Shown here piece by piece: positions 6,068 through 12,458 of a stretch of 12,458 bases of DNA. A model generated the notes under the pieces. It saw only the letters and a program-made list of their open reading frames with translations, had not been told where the DNA came from and searched no databases. A program made the translations under genes and the position numbers. This stretch comes from Candidatus Methanomethylophilaceae archaeon (GTDB taxonomy: Archaea > Thermoplasmatota > Thermoplasmata > Methanomassiliicoccales > Methanomethylophilaceae), in the NCBI GenBank assembly GCA_013329105.1, contig DUKW01000051.1, positions 1-12,458 of the forward strand, written 5' to 3'. The number at the start of each line of letters is the position of its first letter. Position 1 is the first letter of the stretch.

Positions 6068-7218
6068 TCCCCCTCAAACATCTCGGTGTATATCGATGAC
6101 ATTATTCCTCCTATAAGGCCGCAGAGTATGTCGTCTATGAACGGCCCGGCACGACCGATGCACCCCGGTTTATGACGATCGAAACGGTGGAACTCGAAGA
6201 GAGCTCTGGTACCGGCTATGTATTGGGCCAACTGCATGCCCAGCATCTCATCTGCCAGCAGATGCACGGGGTCCCGTGAAAACTCCCCTCTATTAAGACC
6301 GTATATACGATCCTGACTACCCCACTTCTCAAGCAATACCGCACCCATCACCAAGGAGTTCACATTGATGTCCTTCTCATACACAGAGAGCAGGCTCCGG
6401 AATCTCCGGCGCAGATCTTCAGGATCCCAGTCAGGATGAGGTATATAGAGCTCCATAGCAGCATCCCACATTGACTGCGGCGTGACGTCAAACTCTTCCA
6501 AGGCTTTCACGAAACTGTAAGGCTCCGGAAAATCCTCACGGTTGCGCAGTGCTCTACTCACTGCTTCCCTGGTGGCACGGGCCATCGCTATACCAGTAGA
6601 AGTCCCCGTACCGCAATAGCTCAGCCGCCCCTCTCCAGACGGGCACACGATAGCTATGGCATCCGAGGTTGTGCCTGTCTCCTCATGACCAAGTGACTGC
6701 AGACCTACCGTTTTGGCCTCTGTGACCACTATAGAGGCGTTCATCTTCGCTGCCATGCTAAGAGGGGAGTCGGAGATTGCTATGATGTTGATGGTGGAAT
6801 AACGTTGCTTGCGTTCCTTTGCCTTCTCCAACGACTTACTCAGCCTTTCAGGCATATCGGTTATTATATCACCGGCCTTAACATGATTTGAGAGTCCTGC
6901 CGTAACTACAGCCTTGCAATGAGCACCGTCATACTCACTGTCACACACTGTGAGCACTAATCTTATCTCAGCGGCGGTCATAAAACCGACTGCATGATCA
7001 GGAAGACCGAGGTCTTTGCAAACCGCCTCCATGTCTTCTGTTGGATTACGGTGATCGTAAAGCTTGGGCACCTCTATGATTACGAAAGTATCGGTCATAT
7101 TATCCCCGCCGTTCCTCATGGCGGAGCTCAGTACTTCCATCATCTGATTCAGTTTTATTACGGCGACCTCAAAACCCATTGAGCTGTGGAAGGTCACGTT
7201 CGTGGACATATCGTTCAT
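6064..7218 (-). CDS. cbiS: CbiS: adenosylcobinamide amidohydrolase (CbiZ) fused to alpha-ribazole-phosphate phosphatase (CobZ)
   Basis: This is a bifunctional salvage enzyme of the type described as CbiS in Methanopyrus. The N-terminal CbiZ domain (about 10-230) hydrolyses the aminopropanol amide of adenosylcobinamide, giving adenosylcobyric acid that re-enters the pathway at CbiB. Its motifs are TAAEI (81-85), TAGLSNHVKAGD (106-117), TINIIAISD (142-150), TEAKT (166-170), TGTTSDA (181-187) and YCGTGTSTG (201-209). The C-terminal CobZ domain (about 237-384) is PgpA-like, with DP at 316-317, ADE at 322-324, FDRHKP at 346-351 and DD-x3-G at 362-367. It removes the 5'-phosphate from alpha-ribazole phosphate (or adenosylcobalamin phosphate), replacing CobC. 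No membrane helices typical of lipid phosphatases stand out, and context argues against phosphatidylglycerophosphate. The ATG at 7218 overlaps the cbiB stop by ATGA with GGAGG six bases upstream; an ATG at codon 4 is a minor alternative. Confidence 0.93.
   Translation of the reverse strand: MNDMSTNVTFHSSMGFEVAVIKLNQMMEVLSSAMRNGGDNMTDTFVIIEVPKLYDHRNPTEDMEAVCKDLGLPDHAVGFMTAAEIRLVLTVCDSEYDGAHCKAVVTAGLSNHVKAGDIITDMPERLSKSLEKAKERKQRYSTINIIAISDSPLSMAAKMNASIVVTEAKTVGLQSLGHEETGTTSDAIAIVCPSGEGRLSYCGTGTSTGIAMARATREAVSRALRNREDFPEPYSFVKALEEFDVTPQSMWDAAMELYIPHPDWDPEDLRRRFRSLLSVYEKDINVNSLVMGAVLLEKWGSQDRIYGLNRGEFSRDPVHLLADEMLGMQLAQYIAGTRALFEFHRFDRHKPGCIGRAGPFIDDILCGLIGGIMSSIYTEMFEGE
6068..6075 (-). promoter_or_regulatory. 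Ribosome binding site for cobS
   Basis: On the minus strand GAGGGGGA immediately precedes the cobS ATG at 6067, inside the last codons of cbiS. With the ATGA overlap it shows that the true cobS start is here, well upstream of the TTG at 5902. It is the main reason for treating the TAA at codon 42 as internal. Confidence 0.7.
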
Positions 7219-8207
7219 ATCAAGCCTCCGATGGCTCCCAAAAGGGCATCTTCCAGGAAAAGTTGAAGGGGTGCCCCTATAAAAACATAGGACGGGAGCG
7301 TGACAAGAATGATGAAGAGAATGGATGTGATCTCTACAAGTCTCAATACCTTCTCTATATCTTCATCATCTGGTAATGGGCCATCCCCTATCCTGTATAC
7401 ATTCGGTTTTTCCATACTAATTCCTAAAGCCCCTGCGGTCGCAGCCATCGGCCAACCGCTGTTTGGGCTGGGAGTTAACGATGAATCACGGGCGGCTATC
7501 CTGAAAAGCCCCCTGACGTCCAATCTCAAAAGGATAGCCGCCAATGCTAGAAAGAGCAAAGATATGCGTGAACTTATGAATCCCAAAATATCGTCAAGAA
7601 CGGCAGGAAAGGTACCAAGGTGGCGGTAACGGTCGTTACGATACCCCCACATGGCATCCATGAGGTTAGCGCAACGAAAGAGATAGGCCCCTAAAAGACC
7701 AAAGAACCCCATGTAAAATGCAGGCGAGACGACGCTGTCCACACTGTTCTCCGAAACGGACTCCACACAGCAAGATGCGAGATGTTCCTTTCCCATGCTG
7801 GAGGAGTTCCGACTCACTATCATACTCACCATTGAGCGTGCCGAATCGAGGTCGCCTTTCTCTAGGGCATTGCGTATCGGTATGCAATGACGACGGAAGG
7901 ACGAGACGGCGAAGGTTAGTTTGAAAAGGAGAGCGGTGACTATCACCCAGGCCCATTCACCGACAAAGGTTCTGGCGACTGCCGCCAGCAGAAGTGCCGC
8001 CGTAATGGCTATAGCGGCTATGAACAAATAAACTAAGGCCCCGAGCAGACGGTCATGCCAGGGCCCCCTGCGCACAATACGGCGGTCCAGCGCGTCAATA
8101 ACGTTCCCTATCCAACGCAGAGGATGTATACTATTGGGAGGATCGCCGAATATCAAATCGATAAAAAGGGCTGTAATGACTGTTGCTGCAGGCAGGAGTG
8201 GATCCAA
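7215..8207 (-). CDS. cbiB: Adenosylcobinamide-phosphate synthase CbiB
   Basis: CbiB is an integral membrane ligase that attaches (R)-1-amino-2-propanol phosphate to adenosylcobyric acid using ATP. The protein is 330 aa, a usual length, with several hydrophobic segments: roughly 4-20, 54-95, 165-180, 215-230 and 290-325. Family motifs are FGDPPNSIHPLRWIG at about 20-34, SRNSSSM, CCVESVSENSVDSVVSPAFY, LMDAMWGYRNDRYRHLG, DDI followed by SSRIS, and SPNSGWPMAATAGAL. The start is TTG at 8207, preceded by GGTGA. The frame upstream is closed by the cobD TGA only two codons earlier, and no ATG lies nearby. Curiously cobD, TGA, one codon, and cbiB all share one reading frame. The 3' end overlaps cbiS by ATGA. 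It works directly downstream of both CobD and the CbiZ half of CbiS, its neighbours on either side. Confidence 0.94.
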   Translation of the reverse strand: MDPLLPAATVITALFIDLIFGDPPNSIHPLRWIGNVIDALDRRIVRRGPWHDRLLGALVYLFIAAIAITAALLLAAVARTFVGEWAWVIVTALLFKLTFAVSSFRRHCIPIRNALEKGDLDSARSMVSMIVSRNSSSMGKEHLASCCVESVSENSVDSVVSPAFYMGFFGLLGAYLFRCANLMDAMWGYRNDRYRHLGTFPAVLDDILGFISSRISLLFLALAAILLRLDVRGLFRIAARDSSLTPSPNSGWPMAATAGALGISMEKPNVYRIGDGPLPDDEDIEKVLRLVEITSILFIILVTLPSYVFIGAPLQLFLEDALLGAIGGLI

Positions 8208-8210
8208 AGC

Positions 8211-9332
8211 TCACCACCCCAGTGATTCGATGACCTCGCTCATTGCCTTCACGAAGGCCTCATCACGCTCCCTGTCCTTAACACAAAACCGTATATACTT
8301 CTCAAACGGCCTACCAAAGGAACTGCAGTCCCTGACCATGAAACCTTTCGACTCCATGCGGCTCTGGAAATCGGCTCCGTTGCTCCTCAGGGTTTGCAGC
8401 GATGCAAAATAGAAGTATGAATCACTGGGTTGTTCGATGGGAAAGCCTATCTCTTTAAGGCGCTCAAAGACCCATCGCGACTCCTCAGCCAATATTCTGG
8501 AAGCCTTTATGACATGGTCCTGATGCTCTCTGATAAGAGATGCGGCAACATCTTGCTCTATGACTCCCACATTCCAAGTCATACGGACCTTATCCATATG
8601 GGATATGACCTCTGAGTTGGAGATACCGTATCCTATCCTTATACCGGGAATGGCAAACGTCTTTGTCAATGACTCTGCAACCAAGAGGTTATCGTATGAG
8701 GGTGCGAAAGAGGCGCAACTTATCTCCTCATGACCTGCCACAAGCCCCAGCAAGGTCTCGTCGAGGAAGACCATTACATCCTTTCGCCGGCACTCCTCCA
8801 CGATTTCCAATATCTTCTTTCTGGGCTCCACCCTGCCTGTGGGATTGTTAGGATTGCATATATAAACCGCTTTAGTGGTGGGAGTTATGCGGTGCAGCAA
8901 ACGTTCCGTATCTATCCGGAAGTCTTCGGTGTCCAAAAGAAGCAGGTCCATCACGCGGGCACCCGCAACATTACACTGTTGAGCGTATTCTGCAAAGGTC
9001 GGCCGGGGTATAAGAGCGCGGTCCCCGGGACTAAGAAAAACGTGTGGGAAGTTCCGGATGATTTCAGAAGAGCCGGTCCCGATTATGACCTCGTTGCTTT
9101 CCAGGCCGTGATGCTCGGCTATCGTTTCCTTAAGCGCAGCACAAGAATCATCTGGATAATGGCCTATATCCTTTACTGCCTCTTCTATGATATCCGGAAG
9201 GCAGGGAGGCGGTCCGAAGGGATTGAGATTATGGCTGTAATCTTCAATAGCTCCAAGTTTCCAGGCCGTACCGCCATGAGTGGTACGTGACAGGTTCCGG
9301 AGGTGCTCCCGCACTAGGTCTCTGACCCTCAT
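8211..9332 (-). CDS. cobD: L-threonine-O-3-phosphate decarboxylase CobD (PLP, aminotransferase fold)
   Basis: CobD decarboxylates L-threonine-O-3-phosphate to (R)-1-amino-2-propanol phosphate, the CbiB substrate. It is a 373-aa fold-type I PLP enzyme related to histidinol-phosphate aminotransferase. The CobD-like N-terminus THGGTAW followed by YSHNLNPFGPP separates it from HisC. NPNNPTG (160-166), FLDE with Asp191, and SLTKTFAIPGIRIGY with the Schiff-base Lys224 are present, as is a substrate-type Arg in KYIRFC. It lacks the Cys-rich C-terminal extension reported in some Methanosarcina CobD proteins with added threonine kinase activity, so threonine phosphate must come from another enzyme. 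ATG 9332 is preferred over an adjacent in-frame TTG at 9335, because a TATA-like element about 26 nt upstream would make this ATG leaderless. It heads the cobD-cbiB-cbiS-cobS-cobY unit, 3 bp before cbiB. Confidence 0.92.
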   Translation of the reverse strand: MRVRDLVREHLRNLSRTTHGGTAWKLGAIEDYSHNLNPFGPPPCLPDIIEEAVKDIGHYPDDSCAALKETIAEHHGLESNEVIIGTGSSEIIRNFPHVFLSPGDRALIPRPTFAEYAQQCNVAGARVMDLLLLDTEDFRIDTERLLHRITPTTKAVYICNPNNPTGRVEPRKKILEIVEECRRKDVMVFLDETLLGLVAGHEEISCASFAPSYDNLLVAESLTKTFAIPGIRIGYGISNSEVISHMDKVRMTWNVGVIEQDVAASLIREHQDHVIKASRILAEESRWVFERLKEIGFPIEQPSDSYFYFASLQTLRSNGADFQSRMESKGFMVRDCSSFGRPFEKYIRFCVKDRERDEAFVKAMSEVIESLGW

Positions 9333-9352
9333 CAACCCCTTAAGTGCAATAT

Positions 9353-9364
9353 CCCTTATTAAAG
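9353..9364 (-). promoter_or_regulatory. Putative TATA box for the cobD operon
   Basis: On the minus strand CTTTAATAAGGG lies in the 54-bp gap between btuD and cobD. Its centre is about 26 nt before the cobD ATG at 9332, the archaeal TATA-to-start distance expected for a leaderless transcript. It suggests cobD and downstream genes can be expressed independently of btuCD. Spacing-based inference. Confidence 0.45.
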
Positions 9365-9389
9365 ATGGCTGATGTATCCATCCACTTCT

Positions 9390-10199
9390 TCAACTATGCA
9401 GGCGAAGCGAGTGCTTAGGATGGATAATCACCTCTCCGTCACCATCACGATAAACGGTGCATTGAACACCATAGACCTTGGCAATATTCTCCTCAGTGAC
9501 TATTTCCTCGGGCTTCCCTATGCCAACGATATGACCTTCCTTCACAAGAATTATTTTGTCACAATATTTCACCATCAGGTTGATATCGTGAGAGGCGATG
9601 ATTACAGTCATATCCTTTTCCTTCTCCATCAGGTCGCGAAGATACTCCATCACCTCCAACTTATAGCGCATATCCAAATGTGCAGTGGGTTCGTCCACAA
9701 GCATCACCCGCGGCTCCTGCACGTACGCCTTAGCAATTAGCGTGCGCTGACGCTCGCCGCTGCTCAGACGATTTATGTTGCGATCAGCGAGATGATCGAT
9801 TTCAAACTTCCTCAACGCCTCACGGGCAATTAGCTCATCATCGGGTGTCTCCCACCAGATGCCTTTACGATGGGGATAACGGCCCATCATCACCACCTCA
9901 AGCACACTAAGATTGAAATCCGGCGGGAACTCGGTGGGCACATTAGAACAGGTCTTGGCTATCTCAGAAAGGCTTAGTTTGTGTATGTCTTTGCCGTCCA
10001 CATATATCGTACCGCCGCTCGGTTTCAACATACCGTTTATAGTCCTGAGTAGTGTGGATTTACCACAGCCGTTGGGACCGATGAGCCCTATCATTTCCCC
10101 GGCTTTGGCTTCGAAGACCACCTCATAAAGGGCTTGAAAGTCATCGTAATAGAGATCCACGTTGTTCGCAGATATCATCGATCCGTTCTCATGCGGCAT
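9390..10199 (-). CDS. btuD: Corrinoid ABC transporter ATPase BtuD
   Basis: This is the cytoplasmic ATPase of the BtuFCD importer, 269 aa, of the FecE/BtuD class. Walker A is GPNGCGKST (41-49), the signature LSSGERQ (145-151), Walker B VMLVDEP (165-171) with catalytic Glu170, the D-loop AHLD (173-176), and the H-loop His204 in ASHD. The Q-loop position is unusual: the segment reads SNVPTEFPPDF, with Thr89 where this family normally has Gln (VPQ). Glu90 follows immediately. The remaining motifs are intact, so the ATPase is probably active. The ATG at 10199 has GAGGG eight bases upstream and overlaps the 3' end of btuC by 11 bp, showing coupled translation. Corrinoid specificity is inferred from the gene cluster and BtuF; the same ATPase family serves siderophore and haem importers. 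Confidence 0.92.
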   Translation of the reverse strand: MPHENGSMISANNVDLYYDDFQALYEVVFEAKAGEMIGLIGPNGCGKSTLLRTINGMLKPSGGTIYVDGKDIHKLSLSEIAKTCSNVPTEFPPDFNLSVLEVVMMGRYPHRKGIWWETPDDELIAREALRKFEIDHLADRNINRLSSGERQRTLIAKAYVQEPRVMLVDEPTAHLDMRYKLEVMEYLRDLMEKEKDMTVIIASHDINLMVKYCDKIILVKEGHIVGIGKPEEIVTEENIAKVYGVQCTVYRDGDGEVIIHPKHSLRLHS

Positions 10200-11247
10200 A
10201 TTCTTTCCCTCTCCGTATCAGCAGATAAGCAAAGAACGGCACACCGATTAATGTCATTATCGCCCCCACCGGCAGTTCATTGGGCACATAGGCCATCTTC
10301 GCTATCAGATCCGCAGAGGCCATCACCAATGCACCAATGATCATGGAAGAGGGGAGCAGAAGGCGATGGTCTCCACCAACGATCATTCTTGCTGTGTGCG
10401 GAACGATCAGTCCCACAAAACCTATTATGCCCACAAACGCCACACAGCATGCCGTGAGAAGCGATGCAAGTATCAGCATGAAGAGGTTGAACCTGCGGAC
10501 ATTGATGCCTAGCTGTTGCGCCTGCTCCTCCCCCAAGAGGATTACGTTCAACTCTGGCGCATAGAGCAGAATGACAAAAACCATCGAGAGTATCGGCACC
10601 ACGATCAACCACAAATTTGACCATGTGACCCCTATGAAGCTCCCAAAGAGAAAGAGAAGTATATTGTGGACCTGATCACCGGAGAACATCATATAGATGG
10701 TGGTAAAGGAGCTGAACCCCATACCGATTATCACTCCTCCAAGCACATAGTTGATCGCCCTTCCTCCTGAACCCTCTGCCACAAGGAACGTTAAAGCGAA
10801 AGCCACCAACGCTCCAACGAATGCACCCACAGGAGTCAGGATATTGATAGGCAACACGCTAAGGGTCAGACCGCTGGTTATCGCAATTGTCGCCCCCAGG
10901 CCGGCTCCCGATGAGACGCCTGTTATATAAGGATCCACTAAGGGATTTCTTATGATCGCCTGAAACACCGCCCCCGCCACCGAGAGCCCCATACCCACCG
11001 CAAACACCCCGATGACGCGCGGCATCCTAAGATTATAGATTATACGGTCATATCCAGTCTGAGGGCCTTCATTGAATACAGTAACAAGACTATTCCATAC
11101 CTCATTCAGCGGTATATTGACGGGGCCAAAGGCTATAGAAATCATAAAGAGAAGGAAAATAAAGAAAATGCCTAGAACTACAACAAGAGCCAGACGGGCC
11201 TTGCCCTTTGAGATTAGCGAGTCGTTATTGCTGTTCATCTTCTCCAT
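10189..11247 (-). CDS. btuC: Corrinoid ABC transporter permease BtuC (FecCD family)
   Basis: This is the membrane subunit of the corrinoid importer, 352 aa, with about ten predicted hydrophobic helices starting near residue 20. FecCD-family motifs are RMPRVIG, AGAVFQAIIRNPLVDPYITGVSSGAGLG, LGGVIIGMG, QQLGINV (part of the coupling region that contacts BtuD), GIIGFVGLIVPHTARM, LLPSSMIIGALVM and ELPVGAIMTLIGVPFFAYLL. The start is uncertain. ATG 11247 lies directly after GGCGG with no spacing. ATG 11238 (codon 4) sits about 26 nt after a TTTATTTAA element and could be leaderless; the first helix is unaffected. A hairpin plus T8 tract lies between btuF and this gene, so btuC may depend on read-through or its own promoter. 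The 11-bp overlap with btuD indicates an equimolar permease/ATPase pair. Confidence 0.93.
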   Translation of the reverse strand: MEKMNSNNDSLISKGKARLALVVVLGIFFIFLLFMISIAFGPVNIPLNEVWNSLVTVFNEGPQTGYDRIIYNLRMPRVIGVFAVGMGLSVAGAVFQAIIRNPLVDPYITGVSSGAGLGATIAITSGLTLSVLPINILTPVGAFVGALVAFALTFLVAEGSGGRAINYVLGGVIIGMGFSSFTTIYMMFSGDQVHNILLFLFGSFIGVTWSNLWLIVVPILSMVFVILLYAPELNVILLGEEQAQQLGINVRRFNLFMLILASLLTACCVAFVGIIGFVGLIVPHTARMIVGGDHRLLLPSSMIIGALVMASADLIAKMAYVPNELPVGAIMTLIGVPFFAYLLIRRGKEYAA

Positions 11248-11259
11248 CCGCCAATAGAG

Positions 11260-11270
11260 ATTAAATAAAA
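11260..11270 (-). promoter_or_regulatory. Possible TATA box for btuC
   Basis: On the minus strand TTTTATTTAAT overlaps the end of the T-tract of the btuF terminator. Its centre is about 26 nt before ATG 11238 (codon 4 of the longer btuC frame). It could drive a leaderless btuCD transcript, but a T-rich terminator tail looks similar, so this is weak. Confidence 0.3.
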
Positions 11271-11292
11271 AAAAGGGATGGCTTATGCCATC
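11267..11292 (-). terminator. Hairpin plus T8 terminator between btuF and btuC
   Basis: Read on the minus strand, GATGGC and GCCATC form a perfect 6-bp stem with a four-base loop (11277-11292). CCC follows, then eight consecutive T (11274-11267), starting only 4 nt after the btuF stop codon. Archaeal termination depends mainly on the T-tract; a hairpin in front is a bonus. It would make btuF mRNA more abundant than btuCD, as is common for binding proteins of ABC importers. Confidence 0.65.
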
Positions 11293-11295
11293 GTT

Positions 11296-12354
11296 TTACC
11301 AATACCCTTCTAAGAGAGTTTCGTAGTCATCCCCCACAAATTTCGGAGGCTCAAAGCCAGCAAATTGTTCAGGATGGGTGAACATACACACCAGTTTAGC
11401 AAGGTCAGCCAGCCCAGGGCTAGCACGCTGTGCTATGGATGCCGCCCTTCCGTAGAAGAAATAGACGTCTCTATTTTGAACTGCCGTGGTGCTACCCCAT
11501 ATCGGATGGTCTTGGAGGGCAGTCATGTTCTGGTTCCAGTTGGTCTCATCAAAGTAGACCTCCTGACCTCCCCAGCCTCCCTGCACCATTACAAAAATGA
11601 TATCAGGACCCCCCTCTTCGACTGCAAGGAGCTCATAATTCGTCAGTATGAAACCGCTGGCACCTGCCGCATTCGTACAGTTCACCATCTTGATTATGTC
11701 GTCGCCAAAAGTATCGGTTCCGAAGAGGTAGACCTGGTCCATACCCCATTCATAACCGAGATTCATCATCAATTTCTTAGGCTCACCGTCGGCACTGATC
11801 TGACGTACGAGATCAAACACATTTTCCATCTCCTCTTGCACAGCAGTCAAGTGCATGACCACAGTAATAATATAAAGGTTGGCATATATATCCTCCATCG
11901 TTTCTTCCTGGTAGAGCATAACGACGTTGATACCTGCCTCTCTCAGCGCCTCATAGGATGTAACGCCCCCGGCTGTATTGCTTATAAAGACCACATCAGG
12001 AGTGCAGTTTATGATCAGCTCAACATTGGGACTATAATACGAGCCCACGTTAGCGTACTCACCGCTTCCCTTCTTCACAAGCACCTCTCCCGGATAATCA
12101 CAGTTATCGCTTACCGCTACAAGCTTACTTTGTAAACCAAGCGAATAGATTTGCTCAGTTATCGAGGGCGCAGTGCTGACTACCCTATTCGGAACAATAT
12201 CCAGATTTAAGGGGTTGTCCATAGCATCAGTCAGCTGAAATCCTTCGGCCGTTGAGCCTTTATCGGTCACAACGTAGACGAGAGAACCCAACAAGATTAT
12301 CGTCACAACGCCCAAAGTGGCGATGATTAGCTTTCTTTTATTTTCTTGACCCAT
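11296..12354 (-). CDS. btuF: Membrane-anchored corrinoid-binding protein BtuF
   Basis: This is the extracytoplasmic binding protein of the importer, 352 aa. The N-terminus is basic and followed by a hydrophobic segment (about 9-29) without a lipobox Cys, so it is probably held by an uncleaved transmembrane anchor rather than lipid, common in archaea. The mature part has the BtuF/FepB clamshell signature: RVVSTAPSITEQIYSLGL, then VAVSDNCDYP (the CDYP motif is common in corrinoid-binding proteins), a VGSYYSPNVELI segment and TPDVVFIS. The C-terminal lobe includes QDHPIWGSTTAVQNRDVYFF. Corrinoid as ligand is supported by CDYP and by the adjacent salvage genes; haem or siderophore is less likely. 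The ATG at 12354 has AAGGTGA four bases upstream. A leader of about 57 nt, rich in inverted repeats, precedes it, and a hairpin/T8 terminator follows, consistent with separately controlled, higher expression. Confidence 0.92.
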   Translation of the reverse strand: MGQENKRKLIIATLGVVTIILLGSLVYVVTDKGSTAEGFQLTDAMDNPLNLDIVPNRVVSTAPSITEQIYSLGLQSKLVAVSDNCDYPGEVLVKKGSGEYANVGSYYSPNVELIINCTPDVVFISNTAGGVTSYEALREAGINVVMLYQEETMEDIYANLYIITVVMHLTAVQEEMENVFDLVRQISADGEPKKLMMNLGYEWGMDQVYLFGTDTFGDDIIKMVNCTNAAGASGFILTNYELLAVEEGGPDIIFVMVQGGWGGQEVYFDETNWNQNMTALQDHPIWGSTTAVQNRDVYFFYGRAASIAQRASPGLADLAKLVCMFTHPEQFAGFEPPKFVGDDYETLLEGYW

Positions 12355-12365
12355 CTGTTCACCTT

Positions 12366-12407
12366 ATTGGCATATATTTCCAATAATTGGTTGTAGCATC
12401 CAACCAA
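12366..12407 (-). repeat. Overlapping inverted repeats in the btuF leader
   Basis: Three overlapping dyads of TTGG/CCAA type occur here. TTGGTTG (12387-12393) pairs with CAACCAA (12401-12407) across 7 nt. CCAATAATTGG (12380-12390) is a perfect palindrome around a central A. ATTGG (12366-12370) pairs with CCAAT (12380-12384) across 9 nt and abuts the Shine-Dalgarno. They could be operator sites just downstream of the predicted start of transcription, or alternative hairpins in the mRNA leader that gate ribosome access. The leader is too short for a cobalamin riboswitch. Confidence 0.55.
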
Positions 12408-12430
12408 CTGTAATAGACACATCTTTTTAC

Positions 12431-12445
12431 GGTATAAATAAATTT
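12431..12445 (-). promoter_or_regulatory. Putative TATA box for btuF
   Basis: On the minus strand AAATTTATTTATACC gives a good archaeal TATA element, predicting a start near 12411 and a leader of about 57 nt. It is directly preceded by the dyad GGATTAATCATCC (12446-12458, plus-strand reading), which resembles the element at the cobT promoter. Confidence 0.55.
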
Positions 12446-12458
12446 GGATTAATCATCC

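Noticed and set aside
6064..7218. Phosphatidylglycerophosphatase A for the C-terminal domain of CbiS
   Set aside because: It is fused to CbiZ within a cobamide operon, which matches the known CbiS architecture where this domain acts on alpha-ribazole phosphate.
8211..9332. Histidinol-phosphate aminotransferase (HisC) for the cobD gene
   Set aside because: The HGG and NLNPFGPP N-terminal motifs and the position next to cbiB point to threonine-phosphate decarboxylase, not histidine synthesis.
9364..9382. GATGG/CCATC hairpin followed by TTT after btuD as a terminator
   Set aside because: The stem is only 5 bp with a 9-nt loop and three T residues, and it runs into the putative cobD TATA box; too weak to call.
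11365..12135. 256-residue plus-strand frame antisense to btuF
   Set aside because: BtuF on the minus strand has clear family motifs, a ribosome binding site and a promoter; the antisense frame has none.
12355..12458. Cobalamin riboswitch upstream of btuF
   Set aside because: The leader is only about 57 nt, far shorter than a cobalamin riboswitch, and I see no B12-box-like core. These riboswitches are also essentially bacterial.

Overview
The window looks archaeal, most likely from a methanogen of the Thermoplasmata/Methanomassiliicoccales type. The archaeal call rests on archaeal versions of cobamide enzymes: CobY in place of CobU/CobP, a CbiZ-CobZ fusion (CbiS) and the UPF0284-type CobT. 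It also rests on TATA-type promoters about 25 nt upstream of start codons, several of them apparently leaderless. The lineage is a weaker inference. HypF implies a [NiFe]-hydrogenase, and none of the eleven genes ends in TAG (nine TGA, two TAA), as expected if TAG is reserved for pyrrolysine.

Layout. Positions 1-365 are non-coding, with a hairpin-rich block at 1-104 and a promoter just before hypF. The plus strand carries hypF (366-2540), an ApgM-like alkaline-phosphatase-superfamily gene that overlaps it by ATGA (2537-3541), and cobT (3590-4702). All remaining genes are on the minus strand and run toward cobT. In order of transcription they are btuF (12354-11296), btuC, btuD, cobD, cbiB, cbiS, cobS and cobY (5294-4689). 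The 3' ends of cobT and cobY overlap by 14 bp. The minus-strand genes are tightly packed, with ATGA overlaps at cbiB/cbiS and cbiS/cobS. They probably form three transcription units: btuF alone or with partial read-through, btuCD, and cobD-cbiB-cbiS-cobS-cobY.

Biology. This is a corrinoid import and salvage module covering nearly all of nucleotide-loop assembly. BtuFCD imports corrinoids. The CbiZ half of CbiS hydrolyses adenosylcobinamide to adenosylcobyric acid. CobD makes aminopropanol phosphate from L-threonine phosphate and CbiB attaches it. CobY activates cobinamide phosphate with GTP, CobT makes the alpha-ribazole phosphate, CobS joins the halves, and the CobZ half of CbiS removes the phosphate. 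A corrinoid adenosyltransferase and a recognised L-threonine kinase are not in the window.

Points that stand out. (1) cobS is intact in length and frame but carries an in-frame TAA at codon 42. (2) A shortened, diverged ApgM-like protein of unknown substrate sits beside the cobamide genes and is translationally coupled to hypF. (3) BtuD has Thr where the Q-loop Gln is expected. (4) The btuF leader is dense in overlapping inverted repeats, and a hairpin/T8 terminator separates btuF from btuC. (5) The block at 1-104 has nested inverted repeats of unknown nature.
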